64,000 nt of DNA from Planctomycetota bacterium (GTDB lineage: Bacteria > Planctomycetota > Planctomycetia > Pirellulales > Pirellulaceae): positions 1 through 64,000 of the forward strand of contig JACNKX010000191.1 of assembly GCA_014381825.1 (NCBI GenBank). Direction: 5' to 3'. This document shows, one piece after another, positions 9,390 to 17,280 of the stretch. Positions within the stretch are counted from its first letter, which is position 1. Each line of letters begins with the position of its first letter. Made by a program: the position numbers and the translations under genes. The notes beneath the pieces were generated by a model. It saw only the letters and a list, made by a program, of their open reading frames with translations. It did no database searches and was not told where the DNA came from.

Positions 9390-12146
9390 CTATTCCGCGG
9401 GCAACAAACTTATCACCAACGGAATTTCGGTTCGAACAACGATGGTTGCCGCTTTCGGATTGGGTGGTCCGGTCGCGACGAGTTTGATTGTGTCGATATT
9501 TGCCGCCTTGAAGTTGGCCGGGAACTTTAGCTCTACTTCGAATTCACTCTTGTCTGGCTTGACGACGATCTTTGGCGCAGGGACTCCATTCGGCTGCCCC
9601 GTCGTCGTGACGGTTACATCGCCGCCAAATCCGCCGAGTCGTTCAATCATTCCGCTGATCTTAATCGTCGCGCCCGTCTTGGCGTCCAACTTCGCAACAA
9701 ACGCGGGATCTCCTGGCAATTTCAAGGCGAGTGGATTCTGCGGCGTAAGGCGACGGACAGTCGTGAAGACTTCCGCAAGCACCGTCTTGCTGTCGACGCT
9801 TCGGAGTTCCGCCTTCAGTACCAAGTCTTGAGACGTTACTGTTAGGTTTGGCGGCACGATCACATTGAATTCAACGTCCTTGTTAATCGCCGCTTCCGCG
9901 TCGCGCAGAGCCTTCTCGGATTCCACTCGTTTTTTCTCAGCCTCCGTCGCAGCGGCTGCCGCCGCATCGATTTCCACTTTCGACTTCGCCGCTGTCTCGG
10001 TCAAGACTTTCTTCACCGCCGCGAGTTCGCTGTCAGCGGCGACCAGCTTCGTCTTTGTATCGGTCAACGCGCCTTCGGCGGCGGCCATCTCGGCCATCGC
10101 TACTTTCAACTTCGCTACAGCAACTTTGGCGCGCGCGTCCGCGTCCGCGACGGCCTTCGCCGCGACGGCTTGCTTGTCGCCAGCGGCTTTCACCGCCGCG
10201 TCGGCAGTAGCAACTGCCTTTGCGCCAGCTTCGCGAGTGACCTTTTCCTTAGCTTTCGTGTCGACGAGCGCCTTTTCGGCGACTGCTAACGCGTCCAGTG
10301 CGGCCTTTGACTTCGGATCTACCGCGATGTCGACTACGGCTTTCGCTGCGCGGACTGACTGATTCGGGTCGGGTTTACCGTTGACAAGAGGAGCCGGCTC
10401 GCTGCTGACGAACGAGAGCTTAATCGGTCCAATCGCTCCTTCGGGGCGAGTCAGTTTGACTGGGACCTTAAACGTATTGCCGAGAAAGAGCTGCGTATCG
10501 GATGTCGGCTTGCCCCAATCAATCTTAAATGCGGAAGTATTGGGAGCAGCGAGTGCGAACGCGAGTTCCTCGCGCATCCAAGGTTGATGTTTGCTGAGCG
10601 GATGAGGTTCAAAAGCGGCCGTCGTCGTAATCGGAGGAGTTACGCCCACACTCGTGCCTCGGATTGAGGTCACGATGCCAGCGGTCGCACCGGTCGCTGC
10701 GGTCAGCGTGACTAGGGTGCCACTGCTGCCAGCCGCGATGCCCGTGCCGCTCGCCGAAACGTTTGTTGGAAGATTATTAAACGTCAACCGAATCGGGCCG
10801 TCATAGCCATCTCGCTCGGCGACCACTCGCAGCACATGCGTCGCGCCCTGGCGAACGTTATGTGTGTCGTTGAGAACTTTCAACCGAAAGCCGGGCTTCT
10901 TGGAAGCGTCGTCGAGTCGTGTGATGACGAGACGATAGATGCTCCGCTGATCACCGCGATCGACCTGGTCGCGGATGAGGACATCAACTGATGTTACTTC
11001 CGCGGGGACCGTGTAGTCGAGACGCGGGTCCGTCGTGCTGTCAACGTCGTCGTTACTCGCGTTACCCTTGGCCGTCCTCAGTTCGAGGAACGGATCGATC
11101 GGCGAGCCGAGTCGATCGGCGAAGACTTCAATACGGAGCTTGCTGCCCGCAACGGCGGGTACTCGATACACATCCTGTTGCCCGGCTGCGTCCAATCGGC
11201 CGCTAACGGAAACCGGAACGCTCGGCAAAGCTTGCGGTTCGTCACCAGTTCGTTCTTCGATCAGCTCGGGTAGATCGCTCACGATTACGCGAGGTTGAGT
11301 TCCGCTGATAGCCGCGATGGAGGACAGCGGAGCAGCCAACGGACGATCGAGAAACTGGCCTTCGAGTTCGACTTGCTGATCGGACGGGATGTTGCCTACG
11401 AGTTGCAGCTTCGTCTTCTTGCCTTGTTGAATCGCCGGCGGAAAGGTCTGGTCAGCGAAATGGAACTTGCCGACCTTCAGTCGGAAATGCCCGGGAGCTG
11501 GGCCGGCGTACTCGGAGTCATGCAGCTCGATTGTGTAGTCGCCATCGCTTGGCAAAGTCGCAGCCAAGCGTGCGTCACCGGCCAACCACGGAACTGGCAT
11601 GGCAAGAGCAACTTGCTTTCGCTGAGCATCGTAGAGATGCAACGTCGGGCGCAGTTTTCCGCCGAGTCGCTGTGCTTCAACTTCGATCAATAGCTCTTGC
11701 CCAGCTTTGCCCGCGAAGGCTGTCTTCGCGATCGCCGAACCGGTTAGCGTGCCATGCAGCGCAATCGGCAACGCCTCGATGCGATCCGCAAGTGGAGCTT
11801 CAGGCAAGCTATCGGCAGCCACGATAACACTCTTCGAAATACCCTTCTCACTCGCCACGCGAAGGTTGTAGAGGCCAGGTGACACGTCGTTGGCGAGAGT
11901 AACGTCGAGCGTCAGGTTTGTTGCGGTTGAGCCTTCAACAACGGATTGCTTTTCGACAGGGATGCCCACGGTCAACTTCGGTGCGGGCAGCAACTCGGTG
12001 CCTTGGATCGTGACCGTCGTCGTACCGCCGATTTGGAAGCCACGAAGCGACAAATTGGTGATGTTAGGGGCGGCGTTGGCGAGCGGCGTAAGTAAGAACA
12101 CCACGATCGCGATGCGAAGAATGAGTCTTAGGTCGAACATAATCAT
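9390..12146 (-). CDS. PPC-type exported protein with alanine-rich coiled-coil insert
   Basis: This 918-residue protein has a signal peptide (LILRIAIVVFLLTPLANAA), an IPT/TIG-like Ig fold (NITNLSLRGFQIGGTTTVTIQG) and two pre-peptidase C-terminal (PPC)-like beta domains (GKAGQELLIEVEAQRLGG; VAGSKLRIEVFADRLGS). More beta domains follow. About 145 residues (roughly bases 9885-10320) form an alanine/lysine/glutamate-rich coiled coil inserted between beta strands of the C-terminal part. Proteins of this plan are common next to planctomycete DUF1501/DUF1549 genes and are probably cell-surface or periplasmic binding or scaffold proteins. No catalytic motif is seen. A second ATG at 12140 is an equally good start. 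Confidence 0.88.
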   Translation of the reverse strand: MIMFDLRLILRIAIVVFLLTPLANAAPNITNLSLRGFQIGGTTTVTIQGTELLPAPKLTVGIPVEKQSVVEGSTATNLTLDVTLANDVSPGLYNLRVASEKGISKSVIVAADSLPEAPLADRIEALPIALHGTLTGSAIAKTAFAGKAGQELLIEVEAQRLGGKLRPTLHLYDAQRKQVALAMPVPWLAGDARLAATLPSDGDYTIELHDSEYAGPAPGHFRLKVGKFHFADQTFPPAIQQGKKTKLQLVGNIPSDQQVELEGQFLDRPLAAPLSSIAAISGTQPRVIVSDLPELIEERTGDEPQALPSVPVSVSGRLDAAGQQDVYRVPAVAGSKLRIEVFADRLGSPIDPFLELRTAKGNASNDDVDSTTDPRLDYTVPAEVTSVDVLIRDQVDRGDQRSIYRLVITRLDDASKKPGFRLKVLNDTHNVRQGATHVLRVVAERDGYDGPIRLTFNNLPTNVSASGTGIAAGSSGTLVTLTAATGATAGIVTSIRGTSVGVTPPITTTAAFEPHPLSKHQPWMREELAFALAAPNTSAFKIDWGKPTSDTQLFLGNTFKVPVKLTRPEGAIGPIKLSFVSSEPAPLVNGKPDPNQSVRAAKAVVDIAVDPKSKAALDALAVAEKALVDTKAKEKVTREAGAKAVATADAAVKAAGDKQAVAAKAVADADARAKVAVAKLKVAMAEMAAAEGALTDTKTKLVAADSELAAVKKVLTETAAKSKVEIDAAAAAATEAEKKRVESEKALRDAEAAINKDVEFNVIVPPNLTVTSQDLVLKAELRSVDSKTVLAEVFTTVRRLTPQNPLALKLPGDPAFVAKLDAKTGATIKISGMIERLGGFGGDVTVTTTGQPNGVPAPKIVVKPDKSEFEVELKFPANFKAANIDTIKLVATGPPNPKAATIVVRTEIPLVISLLPAE

Positions 12147-12162
12147 TTCTCATGCAGTCAAT

Positions 12163-12266
12163 GTAGCCATCACTCTCCGAGTGATGAGCACGCTACGTTC
12201 GAGACCAATTTGATTGCAGTTCAAAAGGTCCTCGATGGCGCTCATCACGCGGAGAGTGATGGCTAC
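12163..12266. repeat. REP/BIME-like inverted pair 1
   Basis: Two 27-nt copies in opposite orientation (12163-12189 and 12240-12266) with a 50-bp spacer. The left copy is itself a hairpin, CATCACTC-TCC-GAGTGATG (12168-12186). The right copy has one stem mismatch (CATCACGC). The right copy ends 1 bp from the TAA stop of the DUF1501 gene (12268). Confidence 0.9.
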
Positions 12267-12267
12267 G

Positions 12268-13644
12268 TTAAAACAACTCAGCAATCGGTTCGGCGTCGAT
12301 TAATCGGATCGGTCGGCTACCGGGACCGGGCATCATGGTGGTTTCTAGGTCGATACCCATGCCTCGATAGATTGAAGCAATGACTTCAGGTGGAGTGATC
12401 GGTCGGTCGTGAGGGCCAATACCTTGCTTGTCGGTCGAGCCAACGATCTGGCCGCCTTGGATATTGCCGCCGCACAGGAAATTCGTCCACGCGGGAGGAT
12501 AGTGATCGCGTCCACCTTTGGCATTCAGCTTCGGAGTTCGACCGAACTCGCTCAGCACCGCAACGACCGTATCTTCGAGCATCCCGCGATCTTCCAAATC
12601 CTCAATCAACGCCGTGAACGCCTGATCAAGCTGAGGACAAAGTAATCGCTCGTAATCGAGATAGGTGTTATCCAGCGACGAGCCGTTGGCATGCATGTCC
12701 CAGCAGCAAATGTTAAACACGGTATCGAAGTGATTCACCGTTACGTACCGCGAGCCGCGTTCAATCAGCCGCCTCGCCATTAAGCAGCTTTGCCCAAGTG
12801 TATTTCGTCCATAACGATCGCGGAGCTTGTCAGGTTCTTTAGTCAGCTCGAACGACGACTTCGCTTCAGGCGACGTCAACAAGTTGAAAGCGCGTGCATA
12901 AGCCGAGTCACGTTGAACCGTCGAACTAGTCTCGGCACGCCGCTGCAACTGATCGATCTGCTTCAGCAAGTCTTGTCGCGCGCTGATGCGGAAATCGGTT
13001 TGGCCTTCTTGAGGCACGAGATCCGCAACCTTGAAGTCGCTACGCGCCGGATCGGCACCGAGGAAGAAGGGTTCGTACGCGCTGCCGACATAGCGAGCCT
13101 CCTGGCCGTTGATCGAAGGTCCGCCGGTATTGCCGATCTTTCCCGGCAGGATGATCGACGATGGCAAGTTGCCTTTGGGGCCAAAGACGCGAGCGACAAC
13201 GGAGCCGACATGCGGCTGTTGATTCGGCCCGATCTGGTCTTTGCCCGTCATCATCCAGCGCGACCCGTTCGAATGAGCCGTGCCTGTTTTGTGGTGCAGG
13301 CTGCGGATCATCGCAACTTTGTCCATCTTGCGCGCAAGCAATGGAAAATGTTCGCAGATGTGTTCCCCTGGGATCGCCGTCTGAATCGGCCTGAACTTAC
13401 CGCGAATGTCGTCCGGCGCATCGGGCTTCATGTCGAAGGTGTCGATGTGACCGGGCGAGCCGACCAGGAACAGCGTGATACAGTTCTTGATCTTGGCCTT
13501 GTCGTAATCGACCGCGCCGGCAGCTTCCATGCTCATCAGCGATGGCAGGGTCAGCGCGCCGATGCCGGCGGCTCCAGCTTGGACGAAGCTCCGCCGGTTG
13601 ATGCCGCCGCAAAGCGGAACTTGTTCGTTGCCGATGTGTAGCAT
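12268..13644 (-). CDS. DUF1501 family protein (tandem copy 2)
   Basis: The start at 13644 gives MLHIGNEQVPLCGGINRRSFVQAGAAGIGALTLPS, which matches the start of the neighbouring paralogue and contains a Tat-like RRSFVQ motif; the open frame upstream runs into the repeat element and is discarded. Family segments are LFLVGSPGHIDTFDMKPDAP, CEHFPLLARKMDKVAMIRSLHHKTG, QSCLMARRLIERGSRYVTVNHFD, LSEFGRTPKLNAKGG, and RDHYPPAWTNFLCGG. It is in the sulfatase/alkaline-phosphatase-like superfamily, with unknown substrate. It is a close tandem duplicate of the gene at 13771-15147 and is flanked on both sides by REP-like pairs. Confidence 0.93.
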   Translation of the reverse strand: MLHIGNEQVPLCGGINRRSFVQAGAAGIGALTLPSLMSMEAAGAVDYDKAKIKNCITLFLVGSPGHIDTFDMKPDAPDDIRGKFRPIQTAIPGEHICEHFPLLARKMDKVAMIRSLHHKTGTAHSNGSRWMMTGKDQIGPNQQPHVGSVVARVFGPKGNLPSSIILPGKIGNTGGPSINGQEARYVGSAYEPFFLGADPARSDFKVADLVPQEGQTDFRISARQDLLKQIDQLQRRAETSSTVQRDSAYARAFNLLTSPEAKSSFELTKEPDKLRDRYGRNTLGQSCLMARRLIERGSRYVTVNHFDTVFNICCWDMHANGSSLDNTYLDYERLLCPQLDQAFTALIEDLEDRGMLEDTVVAVLSEFGRTPKLNAKGGRDHYPPAWTNFLCGGNIQGGQIVGSTDKQGIGPHDRPITPPEVIASIYRGMGIDLETTMMPGPGSRPIRLIDAEPIAELF

Positions 13645-13659
13645 GGTTTGGTCCCTATA

Positions 13660-13774
13660 GTGGCCATCACTCTCCGAGTGATGAGGTCCTTCCATTTGAC
13701 TTCGGATTGAAATCGATGTGTTCTTGGTCCTAGCTGTAGTCGACGGGGCTCATCACTCGGAGAGTGATGGCTAC
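13660..13774. repeat. REP/BIME-like inverted pair 2
   Basis: Copies at 13660-13685 and 13748-13774 in opposite orientation, about 62 bp apart, each with the CATCACTC-TCC-GAGTGATG hairpin or its complement. The right copy supplies the TAG stop codon of the upstream DUF1501 gene (complement of 13771-13773). Confidence 0.9.
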
Positions 13775-15147
13775 AGTAACTCTTCAATCGGTTCGGCATC
13801 GACGAATCGAATCGGTCGGCTGCCGGGGCCGGGCATCATGGTTGTTTCAGGGTCGATGCCCATCGCTGTGTAAATCGAAGCCAAGATCTGAGGCGGCAAG
13901 ATCGGGCGGTCGTGCGGGGCGGCTCCGATCTTGTCGGTCGAGCCAATCACCTGACCACCCTGGATACCGCCACCGCAAAAGAAATTCGTCCATGCGGAGG
14001 GATAGTGGTCGCGTCCGCCGCGGTTGTTCAACTTCGGAGTGCGCCCAAACTCGCTGAGCACGGTAATCACGGTATCTTCGAGCATGCCCCGCTGCTCCAG
14101 ATCTTCCACCAACGCCGTGAACGCCCAATCGAACTGTGGGCACAACGATCGTTCGTAATCGCTATAGGTGTTGTCGAGACTGCCGCCATCCGCGTGCATG
14201 TCCCAGCAAGAAAGATTGAAGACGGTATCAAAATGATTGACCGTCACGAACCGTGTTCCGTTCTCGATCAAGCGCCTGGCCATCAAACAGCTTTGGCCAA
14301 ACGTATTGCGACCGTAACGGTCGCGCACCTTGTCGGGTTCGTCCGCGACGTCGAATGCCTTCTTCGTTTCCGGCGAAGTCAGCAAGTTGAACGCGCGTGC
14401 ATAGGCCGTATCAAAATCGCGAGTCGTTTTCGTTTCGGTCCGTCGTTGCAACTCGTCGATCTGCGTGAGCAAGTTCTGCCGCGCGTTGATGCGGAAGTCG
14501 GTTTGGCCTTCAGGTGGCGTGAGATTGGCAACTTTGAAATCGCTGTTGGCGGGATCGCCACCAAGAAAGAAAGGCTCGTGAGCGCTCCCGATATACGCCG
14601 CCTTCTGGCCATGCGGTGTCGAAGTGCCAGTGTTGCCGATCTTGTCGGGCAAGATGATCGAAGCGGGCAAGTTGCCTTTCGGTCCGAAGATACGAGAGAT
14701 GACCGAGCCGATGTAGGGCTGCGGATTGTTGGCGTTGAAGTCGTGTCCGGTCATCATCCACCGCTGACCATTCTCGTGCGACGCGCCAGTCTTGTGATGC
14801 AGACTACGGACGAGTGCAACCTTGTCCATCATCCGCGCCATCAACGGAAAGTGCTCGCAGATCTGAATACCAGAGACATTCGTATCGATTGGCTTGAACT
14901 TGCCACGAATGTCGTCAGGCGCATCGGGCTTCATGTCCCACGTGTCGAGATGTCCAGGCGAGCCAACAAGGAACAGCGTGATGCAATTCTTGATCTTGGC
15001 TTTGTCGTAATCGACCGCACCGGAAGCTTCGAGTTGCGTGATCGTGGGCAGAGATAAACCGGCCAAACCTGCCGCACCTGCTTGGAGGAAACTGCGTCGA
15101 TCGACACCGCTGCAAAGTGGAACGCGTTCGTTGCCGATGTGAAGCAT
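13771..15147 (-). CDS. DUF1501 family protein (tandem copy 1)
   Basis: The product starts MLHIGNERVPLCSGVDRRSF, a Tat-type signal followed by the DUF1501 fold (LFLVGSPGHLDTWDMKPDAP, CEHFPLMARMMDKVALVRSL, QSCLMARRLIENGTRFVTVNHFD, LSEFGRTPKLNNRGG, RDHYPSAWTNFFCGG). It has 458 residues, the same length as its neighbour, and shares most of its sequence with it over the whole length, so the two arose by tandem duplication. Its last codon and stop lie within a REP-like repeat. It is co-directional with the small beta protein upstream and the PPC-type and DUF1549 genes downstream. Confidence 0.93.
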   Translation of the reverse strand: MLHIGNERVPLCSGVDRRSFLQAGAAGLAGLSLPTITQLEASGAVDYDKAKIKNCITLFLVGSPGHLDTWDMKPDAPDDIRGKFKPIDTNVSGIQICEHFPLMARMMDKVALVRSLHHKTGASHENGQRWMMTGHDFNANNPQPYIGSVISRIFGPKGNLPASIILPDKIGNTGTSTPHGQKAAYIGSAHEPFFLGGDPANSDFKVANLTPPEGQTDFRINARQNLLTQIDELQRRTETKTTRDFDTAYARAFNLLTSPETKKAFDVADEPDKVRDRYGRNTFGQSCLMARRLIENGTRFVTVNHFDTVFNLSCWDMHADGGSLDNTYSDYERSLCPQFDWAFTALVEDLEQRGMLEDTVITVLSEFGRTPKLNNRGGRDHYPSAWTNFFCGGGIQGGQVIGSTDKIGAAPHDRPILPPQILASIYTAMGIDPETTMMPGPGSRPIRFVDAEPIEELL

Positions 15148-15153
15148 GTTAGC

Positions 15154-15268
15154 GTAGCCATCACTCTCCGAGTGATGAGCCCTATACGTTGGAGTTTGAA
15201 CGGAGGCCAGCTTGTTTTGCGATTCGTGTGCTGAAACTTGCGAGGATCACTCGGAGAGTGATCGCTAC
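15154..15268. repeat. REP/BIME-like inverted pair 3
   Basis: Copies at 15154-15180 and 15245-15268, in opposite orientation, about 64 bp apart. The left copy is a perfect match to the left copy of pair 1. The right copy lacks its outer two bases and reaches the first base of the TAG stop (complement of 15268-15270) of the small gene upstream. Confidence 0.88.
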
Positions 15269-15570
15269 TAGATTGTGTAAGTCACTGGCTCTGAGATATC
15301 GATGAACTTGCTATCGATGAACTCGCCGTCTTTCTTTTTGTAGTTGACGTACTTCCACATCTGGAGAACGACTTCATACTTGCCGGGTGCTTCATCGGGA
15401 TGCGTGTAACTGATGTCGGCGCGAGCGGGCGGCGTGGCGATGACTTCGCCATCGCGTTTGATCTGCCATTGCAGTCGCAATCCCCAGTCGTTGGTAACAT
15501 CGCCGCGACTCAGCTTGCGACCGTCGAGGCGAATCTCCGCTTTGGGAGTTCCTTCAAACTTTTGGTCCAT
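15268..15570 (-). CDS. Small predicted beta-sandwich protein
   Basis: A 100-residue protein with no signal peptide. The ATG at 15570 (MDQKFEGTPKAEIRLDG) is preferred over the GTG at 15579 because AAGG lies 8 nt upstream. The sequence alternates hydrophobic and polar residues and contains PGKYEVVLQMWKYV and ISEPVTYTI, as in PKD/Ig-like beta sandwiches. I do not recognise the family more precisely. As the first gene of the minus-strand cluster, it may be a small partner of the DUF1501 proteins, but without an export signal its location is unclear. Confidence 0.75.
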   Translation of the reverse strand: MDQKFEGTPKAEIRLDGRKLSRGDVTNDWGLRLQWQIKRDGEVIATPPARADISYTHPDEAPGKYEVVLQMWKYVNYKKKDGEFIDSKFIDISEPVTYTI

Positions 15571-15798
15571 ATCGAGCACCTTCGATCAAAACGGGTTAGT
15601 AGTTGCCGGCGTGGGTGTGGTGTTCTTGGCGGGCAGGTGGGGGATGTGTTTGTATGGAGCGCTCCGGTGAGAAACGCCCTTCCATTCTAAACCTATTCGG
15701 CTCCAATGTCCCTACCGAAAGCCCAATCCACACCAGTTTGCGCTGTGACCCTCGATTTCACTCGCGATTTTGCTGACATGATCACGAACGAGCTTCCC
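15571..15798. other. Intergenic region upstream of the DUF1501 cluster
   Basis: This 228-bp gap separates the M14 peptidase gene (stop at 15799) from the six-gene minus-strand cluster and should hold the cluster's promoter. I see no clear hairpin, repeat or consensus promoter in it. Confidence 0.4.
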
Positions 15799-17019
15799 TC
15801 AGTCGGCATCTCCTTCCCGGAAGTGAGTGTTGACCCAAGCTTGAAGAATCACCTCGCCATACCGACGGCAACTCGCCGGATCCGTGGCTTTGCCTGGCGG
15901 GGCAAAGGGAATCTCCAACGTCACCGCCATGATCGCGCCGTCTTTGAAACCAAAGTAGCTGGAGTTCTTCGGTGACGGATCGACTTCGTCTCTCAGCCAA
16001 ACCAAGGGGCCGTAGGGAGCGTTGTTGGGCAGTCCTTTTTTTATCCAACTGGCAAATTCCGTCACGTTCTCGAAGTTGTATTGCGGGTGCACTTTGGCTC
16101 CGACAAAGTACATGACCTGATGGTCCTGCATGACGAGTGTTGGGCAATGAAAGTCTAATGCGAACTGAAAGCCTTGAGCCTTGTCCAGTTCTTTGATTGC
16201 TTGAATCTCTGGATAGATGCTCTCGTCGCCGTAGTCGCGATTGTGGTCGTGCGGTTTACGGTTCTTTCCTTGATCGCCCTCTTCTACGCCGTCCTTATCA
16301 ACCAAGGGCACCGCGAACATCGCATACTTTTTGCGAAACGCCTCGCCAGCCGGTCGATCTGACATCGCTTCTTGAAGGAAGCCTTCGAGGACGTAACTCG
16401 CGATCGTTTCGGTTGCGTGATGACGGGCAGTTACTAAGACTCGCTTCACTTCCGGGCTCGATTTACCAATCTGCAACAGCTTCACGTCGCGACCGTGTCG
16501 GCTCTTTGTCAACACGCTTGTCTTAAGGTGCGCGTTGTCGACGTTCTTCGTGAGGAACTCGTCCAGATTATGCTGCACATACGGAATGGTGACAGCAAAT
16601 CGGACTCGCTGGTTCGTTTCGCTGAAGACAAAGAAAAATGAACTCCCGTCGACGTTGTCTGCCCCCATCCATTTCCAAGTTGCTCCCGAATCGATACTGA
16701 TCGCAGGGCCCTGAAATCCGATAGCCCCGTTCTTGAAGCCAGCTACTTTCTCCGGAAAGACAAAATGCACACGCCCCGGCTTCGACGCCGTCGCCTCGAA
16801 GTACCAATAGAACCATGGGTTGTCACCGCGCAGATCAGGCGAGACATGGACCAAGCTTCCTTCGTTCCGCACTACAGAAATATTTCCGCCGGGAAAGTCC
16901 GAACGGATCATCGCGGCACCGTCCGTTGCTTCTGCGTGTGACTTGGCCAGCGGCAGCGCAACCACAATTAGTATCGCGACGACGTGTGCCATGCGCAAAT
17001 TCCTGTTGCCAAACGGCAT
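15799..17019 (-). CDS. M14-type zinc carboxypeptidase, exported
   Basis: A 406-residue metallocarboxypeptidase-like protein with a signal peptide (MAHVVAILIVVALPLAKSHA). An N-terminal beta domain (about 35-150) resembles that of cytosolic-carboxypeptidase/AGTPBP-type M14 enzymes. The catalytic domain shows the zinc ligands H201 and E204 in the HxxE motif (HHATE), N260-R261 (HDHNRD) for substrate carboxylate binding, the third zinc ligand H291 (DFHCP) and the catalytic glutamate E369 (TLEIPF). All M14 key residues are therefore present, and the enzyme should remove C-terminal residues from peptides, probably in the periplasm. The start could also be the ATG at 16992. It is not obviously in an operon. 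Confidence 0.88.
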   Translation of the reverse strand: MPFGNRNLRMAHVVAILIVVALPLAKSHAEATDGAAMIRSDFPGGNISVVRNEGSLVHVSPDLRGDNPWFYWYFEATASKPGRVHFVFPEKVAGFKNGAIGFQGPAISIDSGATWKWMGADNVDGSSFFFVFSETNQRVRFAVTIPYVQHNLDEFLTKNVDNAHLKTSVLTKSRHGRDVKLLQIGKSSPEVKRVLVTARHHATETIASYVLEGFLQEAMSDRPAGEAFRKKYAMFAVPLVDKDGVEEGDQGKNRKPHDHNRDYGDESIYPEIQAIKELDKAQGFQFALDFHCPTLVMQDHQVMYFVGAKVHPQYNFENVTEFASWIKKGLPNNAPYGPLVWLRDEVDPSPKNSSYFGFKDGAIMAVTLEIPFAPPGKATDPASCRRYGEVILQAWVNTHFREGDAD

Positions 17020-17280
17020 GCAACGTTCCTCAAATTCGGGGCTCGCACGCTAAACGGTCACGTTCGATCGCATGCTGCGCCTTAATCTCGACTCGAACTC
17101 TATAGGTTGTCGCAACTTAGCTCGGCCTCAGCATACCAAGACCTCAATTCACGGCAACTCTTGAGGGCGCCTCCGGACAACGAGTCATGCGTTTATTGAG
17201 AGGAACGCAAAAAACCGTGGCATGAACTTTTGAATCACGCCACCGTCCTATGGTTCGCTATCTACTGTTTGCGATATGCC
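17020..17280. other. Intergenic region, 261 bp
   Basis: Lies between the LolA-like gene (stop 17281) and the start of the M14 gene. It contains a short hairpin GCGTT/AACGC near 17189-17208, but no T tract follows it on the minus strand. It presumably carries the M14 promoter; no clear consensus is visible. Confidence 0.35.

Noticed and set aside
12790-15057. Long open frames on the plus strand opposite the two DUF1501 genes (12790-13641 and 13912-15057)
   Set aside because: They are antisense to clearly conserved DUF1501 proteins, parallel each other because the genes are duplicates, and show no domain, signal peptide or ribosome site. They are products of codon bias.
12163-15268. CRISPR array from the repeated 27-nt units
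   Set aside because: The copies alternate in orientation, are separated by whole genes, have unequal spacers, and no cas gene is present.
17189-17208. Terminator for the LolA-like gene (GCGTT/AACGC hairpin)
   Set aside because: On the minus strand the T run lies before the hairpin, not after it, and the loop is long for a 5-bp stem.
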